From DATAEG01 sp963703085 (lineage in GTDB: Bacteria; Actinomycetota; Actinomycetes; Mycobacteriales; Jatrophihabitantaceae), in contig OY969789.1 of assembly GCA_963703085.1 (NCBI GenBank), positions 992,001-1,056,000 on the forward strand: 64,000 bases of DNA, given 5' to 3'. This document shows positions 52,807 to 61,545 of the stretch, piece by piece; within the stretch, counting starts at the first letter, position 1, and each line of letters starts with the position of its first letter. A model generated the notes under the pieces. That model was not told the origin of the DNA. It worked only from the letters and a program-made list of their open reading frames with translations, and did no database searches. The position numbers were made by a program, and so were the translations under genes.

Positions 52807-54432
52807 CTATTCGGTGGGCGGCCGCTGGGCCAGAGCGGTGTCCGGAGCGGTTCCCGGAGCTGTGTCCGGTGCGGTGTCCAAAGCAGGCTGCGCACGCGGC
52901 GGACCCAGATCCGATGGGTCGTCGTCCAGCCGGTTGTACTCGGCCGACATCGCCCAGCGATGCTGATCGGAAGGCCGGGTCGCGGCGGCCCAGTCCTTGA
53001 TCACCGCCATCTCGGCCAGGTCACGGCGCGTCGCCTCTTGGACCTGGGCCGGATTCCAACCGTTGCGCACCACGGTGCGCAACGTGCCGGCCACCTCAGC
53101 GAGCTCCGGGTCGTTCAGCCGGTCGACGGCTTCATCAGGATCGGCGATCAGGTCGAACAGCTGGGCTGGGGCGTGCTCGCCGTAGTCGATGTACTTGTAC
53201 CGGCCGCGACGAATCATTCGCTGGTAATACGGCACGGAAACCTGAGCTGGGCCGAGGCCGCCGTGCAGACCTTTGTCGACGCAGTGTTCGCTGATCGTCG
53301 TATCCGCCCAGTGAGTATCCGTGCCGGTGAGCATCGGCACCAGGTCGACACCGATCGCCTCGGGCAGGGGCGGGCCGCCGGCAGCCGCGACGATCGTTGC
53401 GTTGACGTCTACGAGGCCACAGACCGCATCACTGCGACCGCCCGTCGGTATCACGTTCGGCCAGCTGATGATGCACGGCACCTTCGCGGCCGGGTCGAGC
53501 AGCGTTTGCTTCCACCACAACCCGTGCTCGCCCAGGTGATCGCCGTCGTCGGGAGGTGTAAACGACGAGGGTGTTCGCGGCCAGCCGAGCTGGGCCAGCG
53601 TGTCCAAGAGCTCACCGATCAACGCATCGAGTCGATGACCATCGCCCATGAGGCCGTGGGCTCTCCCGATGACCTGCTCCGGGATATCGCGCTCGATCCC
53701 AGTGGCCCCGCGCCACCACCGGAAGAACGGATGGTTGTCGGTCTCTGTGGTCGGGCCGGGCACCCGCGGCATCGTGATCCGGCCGCTGTAACGAGCGAAA
53801 TCGGCTGCTCGGCAGACGTAGGGCTGGTGCGGAAGCATCAGACCGACGGAGAGGAAGAACGGGGCGCGGGCGCCGACGGCCCGGTCCTCGATCGCATGCC
53901 GGCGGAGGAAATCAGTCGCCGCCATCACCGCGTACTCGTCACGGATCTCATACGCGTTCTGCCCGATACCGCTCTTGACCAGACTGCTGGCGTTGGGACC
54001 CATGGCGCCAGCAAGCGGGCCTCGCCGCGGATTGCTCCCACCAGGGAAATTTGGCCCGTGATCACCGACGGCTCGATCGGTGAAGCCGAGCAGTTGGTCG
54101 GGTCCGAGCGCGTGCATCTTCCCCACGAGATACGGCCGGTATCCCGCCGCCCCGGCGCTGTGCGCGAAGGTCGGGTGTTTCGGGGATGGCAGCTGATCGT
54201 TGGTCAGCACGCCGTTGGCGCTGGGCAGCATGCCGGTCAGGAACGACATCCGCGACGGCGCACACAGCGGCGACTGACAGTAGGTGTTACTGAGGACGAC
54301 ACCTCGCTCGGCGAGCGCGTCCAGGTGCGGCGTCTCCACCAAGGGATCACCGGCGCATCCCATGACGGTCGCGTTGTGCTGGTCGGACATGATGACCAAA
54401 ACGTTGGGCTGGTCCGTGCCGGGGCTCACCAT
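52807..54432 (-). CDS. Type I sulfatase with a locally shifted segment
   Basis: A 541-residue sulfatase opening PNVLVIMSDQHNATVMGCAGD, with formylglycine motif C57-A-P-S-R61 and VGKMHALGPD. In frame, the metal-binding segment reads WPRTPSSFTPPDDGDHLGEHG. The +1 frame over the same bases gives ANTLVVYTS, which is what the family needs. So two opposite single-base indels, near 53582 and 53552, probably enclose the segment. The tail is Ala/Pro-rich with repeated DTAPDTAPGTAP. There is no signal peptide. The 3' end of the upstream SDR overlaps its start by 7 bp. Confidence 0.85.
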   Translation of the reverse strand: MVSPGTDQPNVLVIMSDQHNATVMGCAGDPLVETPHLDALAERGVVLSNTYCQSPLCAPSRMSFLTGMLPSANGVLTNDQLPSPKHPTFAHSAGAAGYRPYLVGKMHALGPDQLLGFTDRAVGDHGPNFPGGSNPRRGPLAGAMGPNASSLVKSGIGQNAYEIRDEYAVMAATDFLRRHAIEDRAVGARAPFFLSVGLMLPHQPYVCRAADFARYSGRITMPRVPGPTTETDNHPFFRWWRGATGIERDIPEQVIGRAHGLMGDGHRLDALIGELLDTLAQLGWPRTPSSFTPPDDGDHLGEHGLWWKQTLLDPAAKVPCIISWPNVIPTGGRSDAVCGLVDVNATIVAAAGGPPLPEAIGVDLVPMLTGTDTHWADTTISEHCVDKGLHGGLGPAQVSVPYYQRMIRRGRYKYIDYGEHAPAQLFDLIADPDEAVDRLNDPELAEVAGTLRTVVRNGWNPAQVQEATRRDLAEMAVIKDWAAATRPSDQHRWAMSAEYNRLDDDPSDLGPPRAQPALDTAPDTAPGTAPDTALAQRPPTE

Positions 54433-55117
54433 GTGCGCACCGGGCCACGTACGGCCCCCGCGGAGGGCGACACCAGGAAGGTGACCATCTCGGCCACCTC
54501 CGCGGCGGGGATGAGCTCCCCCTTCTGTGCCGCCTCGATGGCTCGGTCCCCGTTCAGCCGCCGCACGAGCGGCGTGTCCACGGCTCCGGGTAGAACCTCG
54601 ACAAGCTGGACGCCGCGCCGGCGCAACGGGCCTTCCAGCGACAGGCACAAGCCGTGTACGCCACCCTTACTCGCCGCGTACGCGAGTGACCGATGGGCCT
54701 TGATGACTCCGCCACCCGAGCCGACCACCACGAGCCTGCCGTGCGACGGGGCGAGGTGGCGGGCGCTGTACTTCGCCAATCGAAACGTTCCGGTGAGATT
54801 CACCGCGAGGGTTCGCTGCCACTCGGCGAGCTCGATGTCGTCGACGGCGATGTCCCGATCGGTGACGACGGCCGCTGCGTGCACGACCGCATCCAGTCCG
54901 CCGAGCCAATCGACGGCCTCGTCGACTGCCGCCTGCACGTCGGCCTCGTCGCTCACGTCGCACCGACGGTAGTGCTGACGGCCTCCCGGTCGTGGCGGCG
55001 ACGCGGGCTCGGCAACATCCAGGCGCACAACATCGCCACGTCGGCCATTCGGTCCGCGCAGGCCGCGCCGATGCCCGATGCAGCACCGGTCACAATCACT
55101 CGAAGTGGTGTCGCCAT
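54426..55117 (-). pseudogene. Short-chain dehydrogenase/reductase with a frameshift
   Basis: An SDR of about 230 residues. MATPLRVIVTGAASGIGAACADRMA at the start and VVRLDVAEPAS..CDVSDEADVQAAVDEAV next lie in different frames, joined near 55036-55046. The later part is healthy: VVVGSGGGVIK and YAASKGG carry the catalytic Ser, Tyr and Lys. It is first in the leftward operon and its start is 17 bp from the TTATGCATAA site. One indel is enough to explain the break. Confidence 0.82.
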
Positions 55118-55133
55118 ACCTACGCTTCCTCTC

Positions 55134-55152
55134 TTATGCATAATGTACGATA
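55134..55152. promoter_or_regulatory. TGCAT-type operator between divergent operons (site A)
   Basis: TTATGCATAATGTACGATA contains the perfect palindrome TTATGCATAA. The stretch ATGCATAATGTAC (55136-55148) matches site B at 58552-58564 in 12 of 13 bases. It lies between the SDR operon and the creatininase operon. Confidence 0.6.
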
Positions 55153-55179
55153 CCTAAGCAGCAGACAGGAGCACAGGGC

Positions 55180-55977
55180 ATGGATCGAACGCTCGGTGAC
55201 ATGACTCGGATCGAGTTGGCCGCCGCCGCCGACGCGGCGACTGCCATCGTCCCCCTCGGCTCCACCGAACAGCATGGACCACACTTACCGGCCGGTACCG
55301 ACACCATCATCGTGACGGAATTGACCCGTCGGGCGGCGCAACTTGCCGGCGATCACGTCGAGGTCGTGGTGCTTCCCACCCTGCCCTTCGGCGTGGCCGG
55401 ACACCACCTTCCGTTCGGTGCGACCATCAGCTTGCGGGCAGGTGACTACATCGATGCGTTGAGCAGCGTCGGGACGAGCCTCGCCACATCCGGGTTCCGT
55501 CGGGTGCTCTTCGTCAACGGCCACGGCGGGAATGACGCCGCCATGCGAGTCGCGTGTGACCGGCTTGTCTACGAAGAGTGCCTGCCCGCGCAGGTGGGCG
55601 GCGTTTCCTACTGGGAGTGCGCTCGAGGTGAACTCGCCGCAATGCCCGATCTGCATCCGGTACCCGGTCATGCTGGCAACTTCGAGACGTCCTGCCTGTT
55701 GGCGCTCCGCCCTGATCTGGTCCGGCTTGATTCCCGTCCGCGTCCTGAGTCGGAGTTACAGCCTTTGGCGACGTGGCAACTCGATGACGGTACCGTCCGG
55801 CGGCCCGACGTCTGGCAGCTCAGTGACGGGCGGACCGACGACTCGGGCCGGGCCAGCGTGGAGAACGGACAGCTCGCCGTGACTGCGATCGTCGACGCCC
55901 TCACTCGATTCATCGTGAACTTCCATGAGTCCGCGACTCGCACGCAGTTTCTGGCTAACAGACCAACACTCCGCTAG
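55180..55977 (+). CDS. Creatininase-family amidohydrolase
   Basis: A 265-residue protein. PLGSTEQHGPHLPAGTD, FVNGHGGN and PGHAGNFETS are the creatininase-family Zn/Mn-binding motifs. The family includes creatininase, mycofactocin MftE and sugar-linked hydrolases. It is first of a rightward pair with an SIS protein, 50 bp apart, near a sulfatase operon, so it probably cuts an amide or lactam in the same catabolic pathway rather than creatinine. Confidence 0.82.
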   Translation: MDRTLGDMTRIELAAAADAATAIVPLGSTEQHGPHLPAGTDTIIVTELTRRAAQLAGDHVEVVVLPTLPFGVAGHHLPFGATISLRAGDYIDALSSVGTSLATSGFRRVLFVNGHGGNDAAMRVACDRLVYEECLPAQVGGVSYWECARGELAAMPDLHPVPGHAGNFETSCLLALRPDLVRLDSRPRPESELQPLATWQLDDGTVRRPDVWQLSDGRTDDSGRASVENGQLAVTAIVDALTRFIVNFHESATRTQFLANRPTLR

Positions 55978-56026
55978 ATCGTCGATCGTAACGAATCAAT
56001 CAGCAAGAAAGCGATGTTCACACTAG

Positions 56027-56908
56027 ATGAGCCACATTAGCGAGGAGATCGCGTCCCAACCGGGGTGCTGGCTGCGTGCTACGCAGATTGCCGCGAGCGC
56101 GGACGCGAGCAAGCTTCCACAGCCGAACGAGCGGGTCGCTGTCGTCGGCTGTGGCACGTCCTACTACATGGCGCAGTCGTTTGCTGCCCTACGGGAGAAC
56201 GCGGGCCAAGGATGGACCGACGCGTTCGCAGCCTCGGAAGTAGTCCCCCGGCGTCGCTACGACCGCGTCGTGGCAGTCACTCGGTCGGGAACCACGACAG
56301 AAGTCTTGGATGTGCTCGGCGATATTGGCGGCGTGGTGCCAACTACGCTGATCACCGCCGTTGCCGATTCGCCGGCGGTCGACGCGGCTGATGCGTCGAT
56401 CGTGCTCGACTTTGCCGATGAGCGGTCGGTCGTGCAGACCCGGTTCGCGACGACAGCGCTCGCCTTGCTGCGTGCCCACCTGGGTCACCAACTCAGCGCA
56501 GCCATCCACGACGCGGCCGCGGCAGTCGAGTCCTCCCTACCGTCTGGCGTCCTACAACGCCGCCAATTCAGCTTCCTCGGCCGCGGATGGACGGTTGGGC
56601 TGGCAAATGAGGCTGCACTGAAGCTGCGCGAGGCATCCTTGAACTGGAGCGATGCCTATCCTGCCTTGGAATACCGGCACGGCCCGATCAGCGTGTCCGA
56701 TGAGCACAGCCTGGTGTGGGCACTCGGTGACGTACCGGACGACCTCGTCGCGCAAGTAACCGCAACCGGCGCTGGAATCGAACGCTCCACGATGGACCCG
56801 ATGGCTGACTTGATTCGTGTCCAACGTCTGGCCGTGGTCCTGGCTGAGGCCCGCGGCCTGGACCCCGACAACCCACCCCATCTCACCCGTTCGGTGGTCC
56901 TGCGGTGA
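56027..56908 (+). CDS. SIS-domain aminosugar phosphate isomerase/deaminase-like protein
   Basis: A 293-residue protein with two SIS domains as in the isomerase half of GlmS and AgaS. VVGCGTSYYMAQSF and VTRSGTTTEVLDVL bind sugar phosphate, and EYRHGPISVSD is the conserved RHGP loop. There is no glutaminase domain. It probably deaminates or isomerises an amino-sugar or keto-sugar phosphate. It follows the creatininase-like gene. Confidence 0.82.
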   Translation: MSHISEEIASQPGCWLRATQIAASADASKLPQPNERVAVVGCGTSYYMAQSFAALRENAGQGWTDAFAASEVVPRRRYDRVVAVTRSGTTTEVLDVLGDIGGVVPTTLITAVADSPAVDAADASIVLDFADERSVVQTRFATTALALLRAHLGHQLSAAIHDAAAAVESSLPSGVLQRRQFSFLGRGWTVGLANEAALKLREASLNWSDAYPALEYRHGPISVSDEHSLVWALGDVPDDLVAQVTATGAGIERSTMDPMADLIRVQRLAVVLAEARGLDPDNPPHLTRSVVLR

Positions 56909-57002
56909 TAGACGGATGGCGCCCAACCGGCCAAGAGGCGACTCGCCCTAGGACAGGAGCGGCGGCCGGGTGACCTCCGTGCGACCGACCCGACTGATCG
57001 GG

Positions 57003-57784
57003 TCACCGGCGCCAGAGGTGACTCAGGTCGTCGGTCGGCACCCAGCCGAGCACGTTGTGCGCGGGTAGCCGGTAGCGCCCGTGCGGGGACGGCACCTGCA
57101 CGTGAATGATGGAGAAGGGTTCCGGCAATTCGCGTACTTGGACGGCGGCGGCCAACGCCCGACCGGCGTCGGCCCAGGACACTACGAACGGATGAGGCTG
57201 ACCCTGCCCCGGGCGTCGACGGGTCAACGAAACGACAGAACAGCAGCGTCGGGCACGCAATCCCGTGTGCTTCAGCGAAGACTCGACAGACTTCCGTCGC
57301 GAGGTGCTTGGTGAGGAAGTACAAGTGATCACCGGCCCGGGCGGGCGCCCGTTCATCGACGTCCCGTGCCTCGAGATATCCGATCGGGTGTGGTGCCACC
57401 GTGAGCGCCGGACCGGTCTGCACGACCCGGCGGATTCCCAGCTGCACAGCAGCGGTCATGACGTTGTACGCACCCACGACGTTCACCCGGAACGCTGCCT
57501 CGACGGTGGTTCGCGCAACAGCCAGGTTCACCAGCCCGTCGCTGTCTGTGGCGCCGGCCAGCACGGACCCAGGGTCGGTGATATCCACCAAAGCCTCACG
57601 GTGCGGATGGGCCGGGGGCTGCGGGCGGGGAGCACCGGGCGATTGGGGCTCGGCCTCCGCGAACTCGCGTATCGCTCGGATGGTCGGTCAGGAGATAACG
57701 CACCGACGGTGGCAACTGACCCACCATGGCCGCCGACAGCGGGCCGCCCGCACCATAGATGGTCAGCTGTCGGGCAGCAGGCAC
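57003..57784 (-). pseudogene. NAD-dependent epimerase/dehydratase with frameshifts
   Basis: Pieces of one extended SDR lie in three frames: LTIYGAGGPLSAAMVGQLPPSVRYLLTDHPS (N-terminus, start about 57784), then HREALVDITDPGSVLAGATDSDGLVNLAV...YNVMTAAVQLGIRRVV...YFLTKHLATEVC, then QGQPHPFVVSWADAGRALAAAVQ...GWVPTDDLSHLWRR. Joins fall near 57615-57640 (C-rich) and 57207-57213 (CCCCGGG). YFLTK supplies the catalytic Tyr and Lys. About 255 residues when repaired. It resembles uronate dehydrogenase or other sugar epimerases. Confidence 0.72.
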
Positions 57785-58492
57785 TGAGAACGGCCCCGGC
57801 ACCGCCGATAGGCCCGGCTCCGGCAGGGCTCGGCGGCTGCCTGCTCAACCACGTTCGCCCTGCCTGACGCGTCCACTTGGAGCGGCGCCTCCCCGGCCGC
57901 GCCACGTGGATATCGGCCCGACCCGCTGACGACGTGCACCGCGCGCCAGCGTGGACCCGGGCCTGGCCGCGCGACGTGCCGAACGGCGGTGGCGACTGCA
58001 CCCGCTGCGGTCGCGGTGTCGATGGCATCGCCGTTCGACAGGAACGATGGATCCGCGACATCGAGCACGGTGTCCAGCCGGAGGGTGACCGCTGCGGTCG
58101 CCCGCACACGAGTGATTTCCTGAACGACGAGCTCGGCCAGGTAGATCGCCAGCGTGCTCGCGTGTGCGCTGGGTTTCGGCAGCCACCCCTCGATGACCGC
58201 CCACTTCCGTGGGTACGCGTCGAAGAGTCGCATCGTGGACAGCTGGACATAGCCCCGTGGCTGGAGCGCTGTCAGGACGTTCCAGGTTCCCCTCGTCGCG
58301 GTGTCGATGACGTCCGCGTCGACACCCGAACGTGGGTAGCCCTGGATGACGACGTCGCAGCCCGCGTGGGCAGCCAGCGCCGCCTTGTCCCGGGTATCCC
58401 CGGCGAAGATCTCGACTCGATGAGTGGTGCCCAGCAGCTCGGCGTACCTGCCCGGACAACGGTTCGAGCACATCGATCAATAGCAGTCGCAT
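57763..58492 (-). pseudogene. NAD-dependent epimerase-like protein with a frameshift
   Basis: MRLLLIDVLEPLSG at 58492 gives way near 58455 to RYAELLGTTHRVEIFAGDTRDKAALAAHAGCDVV in the next frame, consistent with one extra C. GAAGGGAGC lies before the start. The Rossmann loop is incomplete (no GxxGxxG), and YLAEL replaces YxxxK, so it may be a degenerate or binding-only member. It overlaps the next epimerase gene by about 20 bp on the same strand. It is divergent from the lactonase operon across site B. Confidence 0.6.
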
Positions 58493-58551
58493 CGGGCTGC
58501 TCCCTTCCCCTTGTTCACGTGCGCGCCGCGCTGAGGTACCGTCCCACTATC

Positions 58552-58564
58552 ATGCATAATGCAC
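58552..58564. promoter_or_regulatory. TGCAT-type operator between divergent operons (site B)
   Basis: ATGCATAATGCAC includes the perfect palindrome TGCAT-A-ATGCA and a CATAAT that could be a -10 box for the rightward lactonase operon. It matches site A at 55136-55148 in 12 of 13 bases. Confidence 0.6.
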
Positions 58565-58731
58565 TAGCCGAGCAGGTGAGTACCTCGTCACCGTGCCGCT
58601 CGGGGCAGCGATGGCACCATTCGAGGGCCGGCGCCGCGATTCCAGGGGGTCACGATCAGATCACTGGTCCGCAGTCATGCGACCCGGCCGACCGATACCG
58701 AGGCCGGCGTCCGGCGTCCCGGGCCAGGCCC

Positions 58732-59826
58732 GTGACCCGCCACGCGGTCCGGGCCCTGATCGGGGCCGAGGAGGGCATGTTCGCGGTCCGGGCGGATCAG
58801 CGCTGCGAGTCCGTGCGGCTGCCCGACGCCCAATTGGCCGCTCTCGCCCCTCATCGGAACGCGAGCGGCGAGCAGGTGATTTATGCGGTCGGTGGACGAG
58901 AGTCCGGGACGCTGTATGCGACGGCGATCGATCCCACCGGCCGGATGCGGAGTCTGGGAATGCGAGCATCGGTCGGAGGCACTCTCTGCGACCTAACTGT
59001 CGCTGCCGATGCGTCGGCTGTGCTGGTTGCCAACTACGCCGATGCGTCCGTCACCGTGTATGCGCTCGAACCTGACGGTCGCATCGGCAGCAGGACTCAG
59101 TCGCTGGCATTCGCCGGCTCCGGCCCGGTCACCGGCCGGCAGGACGCGGCCCACGTCCATCAGGTCCTGCTCATGCCGGGTGGGCAGTTCGTGGTCGTCA
59201 CCGATCTGGGCAGTGACACTGTCTACAGCTGCCGCTGGGACGGCGACGAGCGCCAACTCCGGCGGGCTCGTCCGCCCTGTGTGACGCCAGCCGGATCGGG
59301 TCCACGACAGCTCGTCTTCCAGTCGGACACGACTGCCCTCGGCGTGGACGAACTCTCGTCCACGGTGAGTGAGTACCACTTCGACCACGACACCGGCGAG
59401 CTGCGCTGGCTGCGGCGAACACCGATCGGCCGCAACCACGACAGGACCGGTCCCAACTACCCCAGCGCCATCGCGTTGAGTGCCGATCGCCGATACGCAT
59501 ACATCGGTAACCGTGGCACGGACAGCATTTCCGTTGTGACTGTGGCTGACCTCCTCGAGATCGGTCAGTTCCCCAGTGGCGGCTCGCCACAGCACCTCGC
59601 CAGGGTCGACGGACGTCTGTGGTGCGCCGTCGGGAACGACGAGGTCGCGTCGTGGATGCTCGATCCGATCGACGGGACGCTCAGCGACCGCCGACATGAG
59701 ATGACCCTCGCTCGGCCGCGGTGGATCCTGCCCATTGACTCAGATCCGCGATCGTCCACCGGGCAATGCCACCCCGCCCGCCGAACCGCCTTCGTCGGCT
59801 CACACCGAGCGATGAGGCAGCAGTAG
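58732..59826 (+). CDS. Lactonase family (seven-bladed propeller, Pgl/LYR type)
   Basis: A 364-residue beta-propeller. RALIGAEEGMFAVRAD begins the first blade; LVANYADASVTVYAL, HQVLLMPGGQFVVVTDLG, GPRQLVFQSDTTALGVDELSSTVS and YPSAIALSADRRYAYIGNRGTDSI are the repeated blade motifs of the YkgB/Pgl lactonase family. GTG 58732 is chosen because upstream text shows no blade motif. The last 25 residues do not look like family sequence, so a late shift is possible. It ends 1 bp inside the amidohydrolase start. It opens a sugar lactone. Confidence 0.78.
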   Translation: MTRHAVRALIGAEEGMFAVRADQRCESVRLPDAQLAALAPHRNASGEQVIYAVGGRESGTLYATAIDPTGRMRSLGMRASVGGTLCDLTVAADASAVLVANYADASVTVYALEPDGRIGSRTQSLAFAGSGPVTGRQDAAHVHQVLLMPGGQFVVVTDLGSDTVYSCRWDGDERQLRRARPPCVTPAGSGPRQLVFQSDTTALGVDELSSTVSEYHFDHDTGELRWLRRTPIGRNHDRTGPNYPSAIALSADRRYAYIGNRGTDSISVVTVADLLEIGQFPSGGSPQHLARVDGRLWCAVGNDEVASWMLDPIDGTLSDRRHEMTLARPRWILPIDSDPRSSTGQCHPARRTAFVGSHRAMRQQ

Positions 59827-60707
59827 TGCAGCAGCTCGCCGACTCTCATATTCATCTGTACCCGCCGGGTGCGGAGGTGGCCCCCGGAGACTCCGACCTG
59901 GCCGTCTATGACCGGTTGCGAGCGACGCACAACATCGAGTGTGCTGTTGCGATCGGGTTCGAGGGCAGGACCGAGCGACACGGTGATAACGCGTACCTGG
60001 CCGCCGTGGCCAGCCAGCTTCCGTGGCTGGCGCCGCTGGCGTACCTGCCGACCACCTCCTCTCCGACGGCAGCGACCCTCCACGCATTGCCACGGCAAGG
60101 CTTCCTCGGCGTCGCCGTCTGGGCGCGCAGTCCGGAACAGGTCACGCAGTTGCTCCAGTGGACGCCCGCGTCGATCCGGGCGGTGAGTCAGGTCCCCGTG
60201 GTCAGCATCAATGCGACCCCGTCGGCGCTCGCTCAGCTGTCCGAGTTCGTGACTGCACTGGGGCCGGCCTCCGTGCTGATCAGCCATCTGGGGCTGCCAG
60301 GTCGTTTCGCGCACCGACCCACCGCCGGCGGGGCGCGGCACCGAATCGCACCGCTGCTCGGGCTGGCAGGCGCTCCGCACGTAGGCGTCAAGCTGTCCGG
60401 ACTGCACGCCATCTGTGACCCACCGACGACCTACCCGCACCACCAGGCAGCGCCATTCGTCGACTCCGTGCTCGACAGCTTCGGCCCCGATCGACTGTAT
60501 TGGGGCTCCGACTTTCCGCCGAGCCGCGTCGCGGCGAGCTTCGCTCACACGATCGATCTGGCGTTGTTGGCCGACCTGTCGCAGGGCGAACTCGACCGCG
60601 TCATGCATGGCAACCTCGTTGAGTTGATCGCGACCGCCCGCACTGCATGGCTGCCCGCCCCCGCCCCTGCCCACCCACCTGATGACACCGAGACGAGGAC
60701 GACATGA
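59826..60707 (+). CDS. Amidohydrolase-2 family (lactonase-like)
   Basis: A 293-residue TIM-barrel metal hydrolase. DSHIHLYPPG near the start gives the His-x-His ligands, ISHLGLPG a further His, and YWGSDFP the catalytic Asp. This PF04909 family includes L-fuconolactonase and L-rhamnono-lactonase-type enzymes, which fits the locus. GTG 59826 with GAGG upstream is preferred to the longer start at 59766. It overlaps the FAH gene by 4 bp. Confidence 0.83.
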   Translation: MQQLADSHIHLYPPGAEVAPGDSDLAVYDRLRATHNIECAVAIGFEGRTERHGDNAYLAAVASQLPWLAPLAYLPTTSSPTAATLHALPRQGFLGVAVWARSPEQVTQLLQWTPASIRAVSQVPVVSINATPSALAQLSEFVTALGPASVLISHLGLPGRFAHRPTAGGARHRIAPLLGLAGAPHVGVKLSGLHAICDPPTTYPHHQAAPFVDSVLDSFGPDRLYWGSDFPPSRVAASFAHTIDLALLADLSQGELDRVMHGNLVELIATARTAWLPAPAPAHPPDDTETRTT

Positions 60708-61545
60708 AGCTCGCTCAAGTTCGACGCGGTGACCGCCTGATCCCCGCTGCCCTGGGCAGCGATGGCATCTGGCGGGACGTATCCGCGTTGACGCCGGCGC
60801 TCACTGCTTCCTTCGCCATGAAGGCGAAGGTGGATCCGTCGCTGCGCGAGGCGGTCGATGGCCGGCCGGCCGTTGACCTGGCCGGCGGTTTCGGCCCGCC
60901 TCTGTCTGAGATCGGCAAGATCGTGTGCATCGGATTGAACTACCGGGACCACGCGGCGGAGACCGGCGCGGACATTCCCAGCGAGCCGATCATCTTCCTG
61001 AAGGCGGCCGACACCACGCGGTCCAACGACGGTGTGCGGATACCGCGTGGATCGGAGAAGACCGACTGGGAGGTCGAACTCGGCGTCGTCATCGGTGCGG
61101 AAGCCCGTTATTTGACGAACCGGCCGAAGCCACCGCGTGCATCGCCGGGTACGTGCTCAGCCACGACGTCAGCGAACGCGCCTTCCAGCTCGAACGGGGC
61201 GGTCAGTGGGACAAGGGCAAGAACTGCGAGACCTTCAATCCCCTCGGACCTGGATCCGTACCGCCGACGAGGTTGACGACCCGCAGGCATTGGGTTTGCG
61301 ACTCTGGGTGAACGGCGACCTGCGCCAGAACGGCACGACAGCAGACATGATCTTCGGCGTGCACCACGTGGTGTGCTATCTGAGCCAGTTCCTCGTTCTG
61401 CATCCCGGTGACATCATCAACACAGGAACGCCGGCGGGTGTCGCGATGGGCCGGCCGGAGCGCCTTACCTCGTCCGGGGGACGTCGTCGAACTCGAGATC
61501 GACGGGCTCGGCCGGCAGCGCCAATCCTTCGAGGCGGCGCCGTGA
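60704..61545 (+). pseudogene. FAH-family hydrolase (diketo-deoxy acid type) with several frameshifts
   Basis: Pieces align end to end with 2,4-diketo-3-deoxy-L-fuconate hydrolase / ureidoglycolate lyase-like proteins: KIVCIGLNYRDHAAETG, KTDWEVELGVVIG, then DEPAEATACIAGYVLSHDVSERAFQ, then WIRTADEVDDPQALGLRLWVNG and HPGDIINTGTPAGVAMG. Joins lie near 61112 (T run), 61250 (ACCTGG) and 61465-61490 (two small indels in CCTTACC and GGGGG). Metal ligands of the FAH domain are kept. It would be about 280 residues and its stop overlaps the next SDR by 4 bp. Probably functional in the real genome if the indels are errors. Confidence 0.8.
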
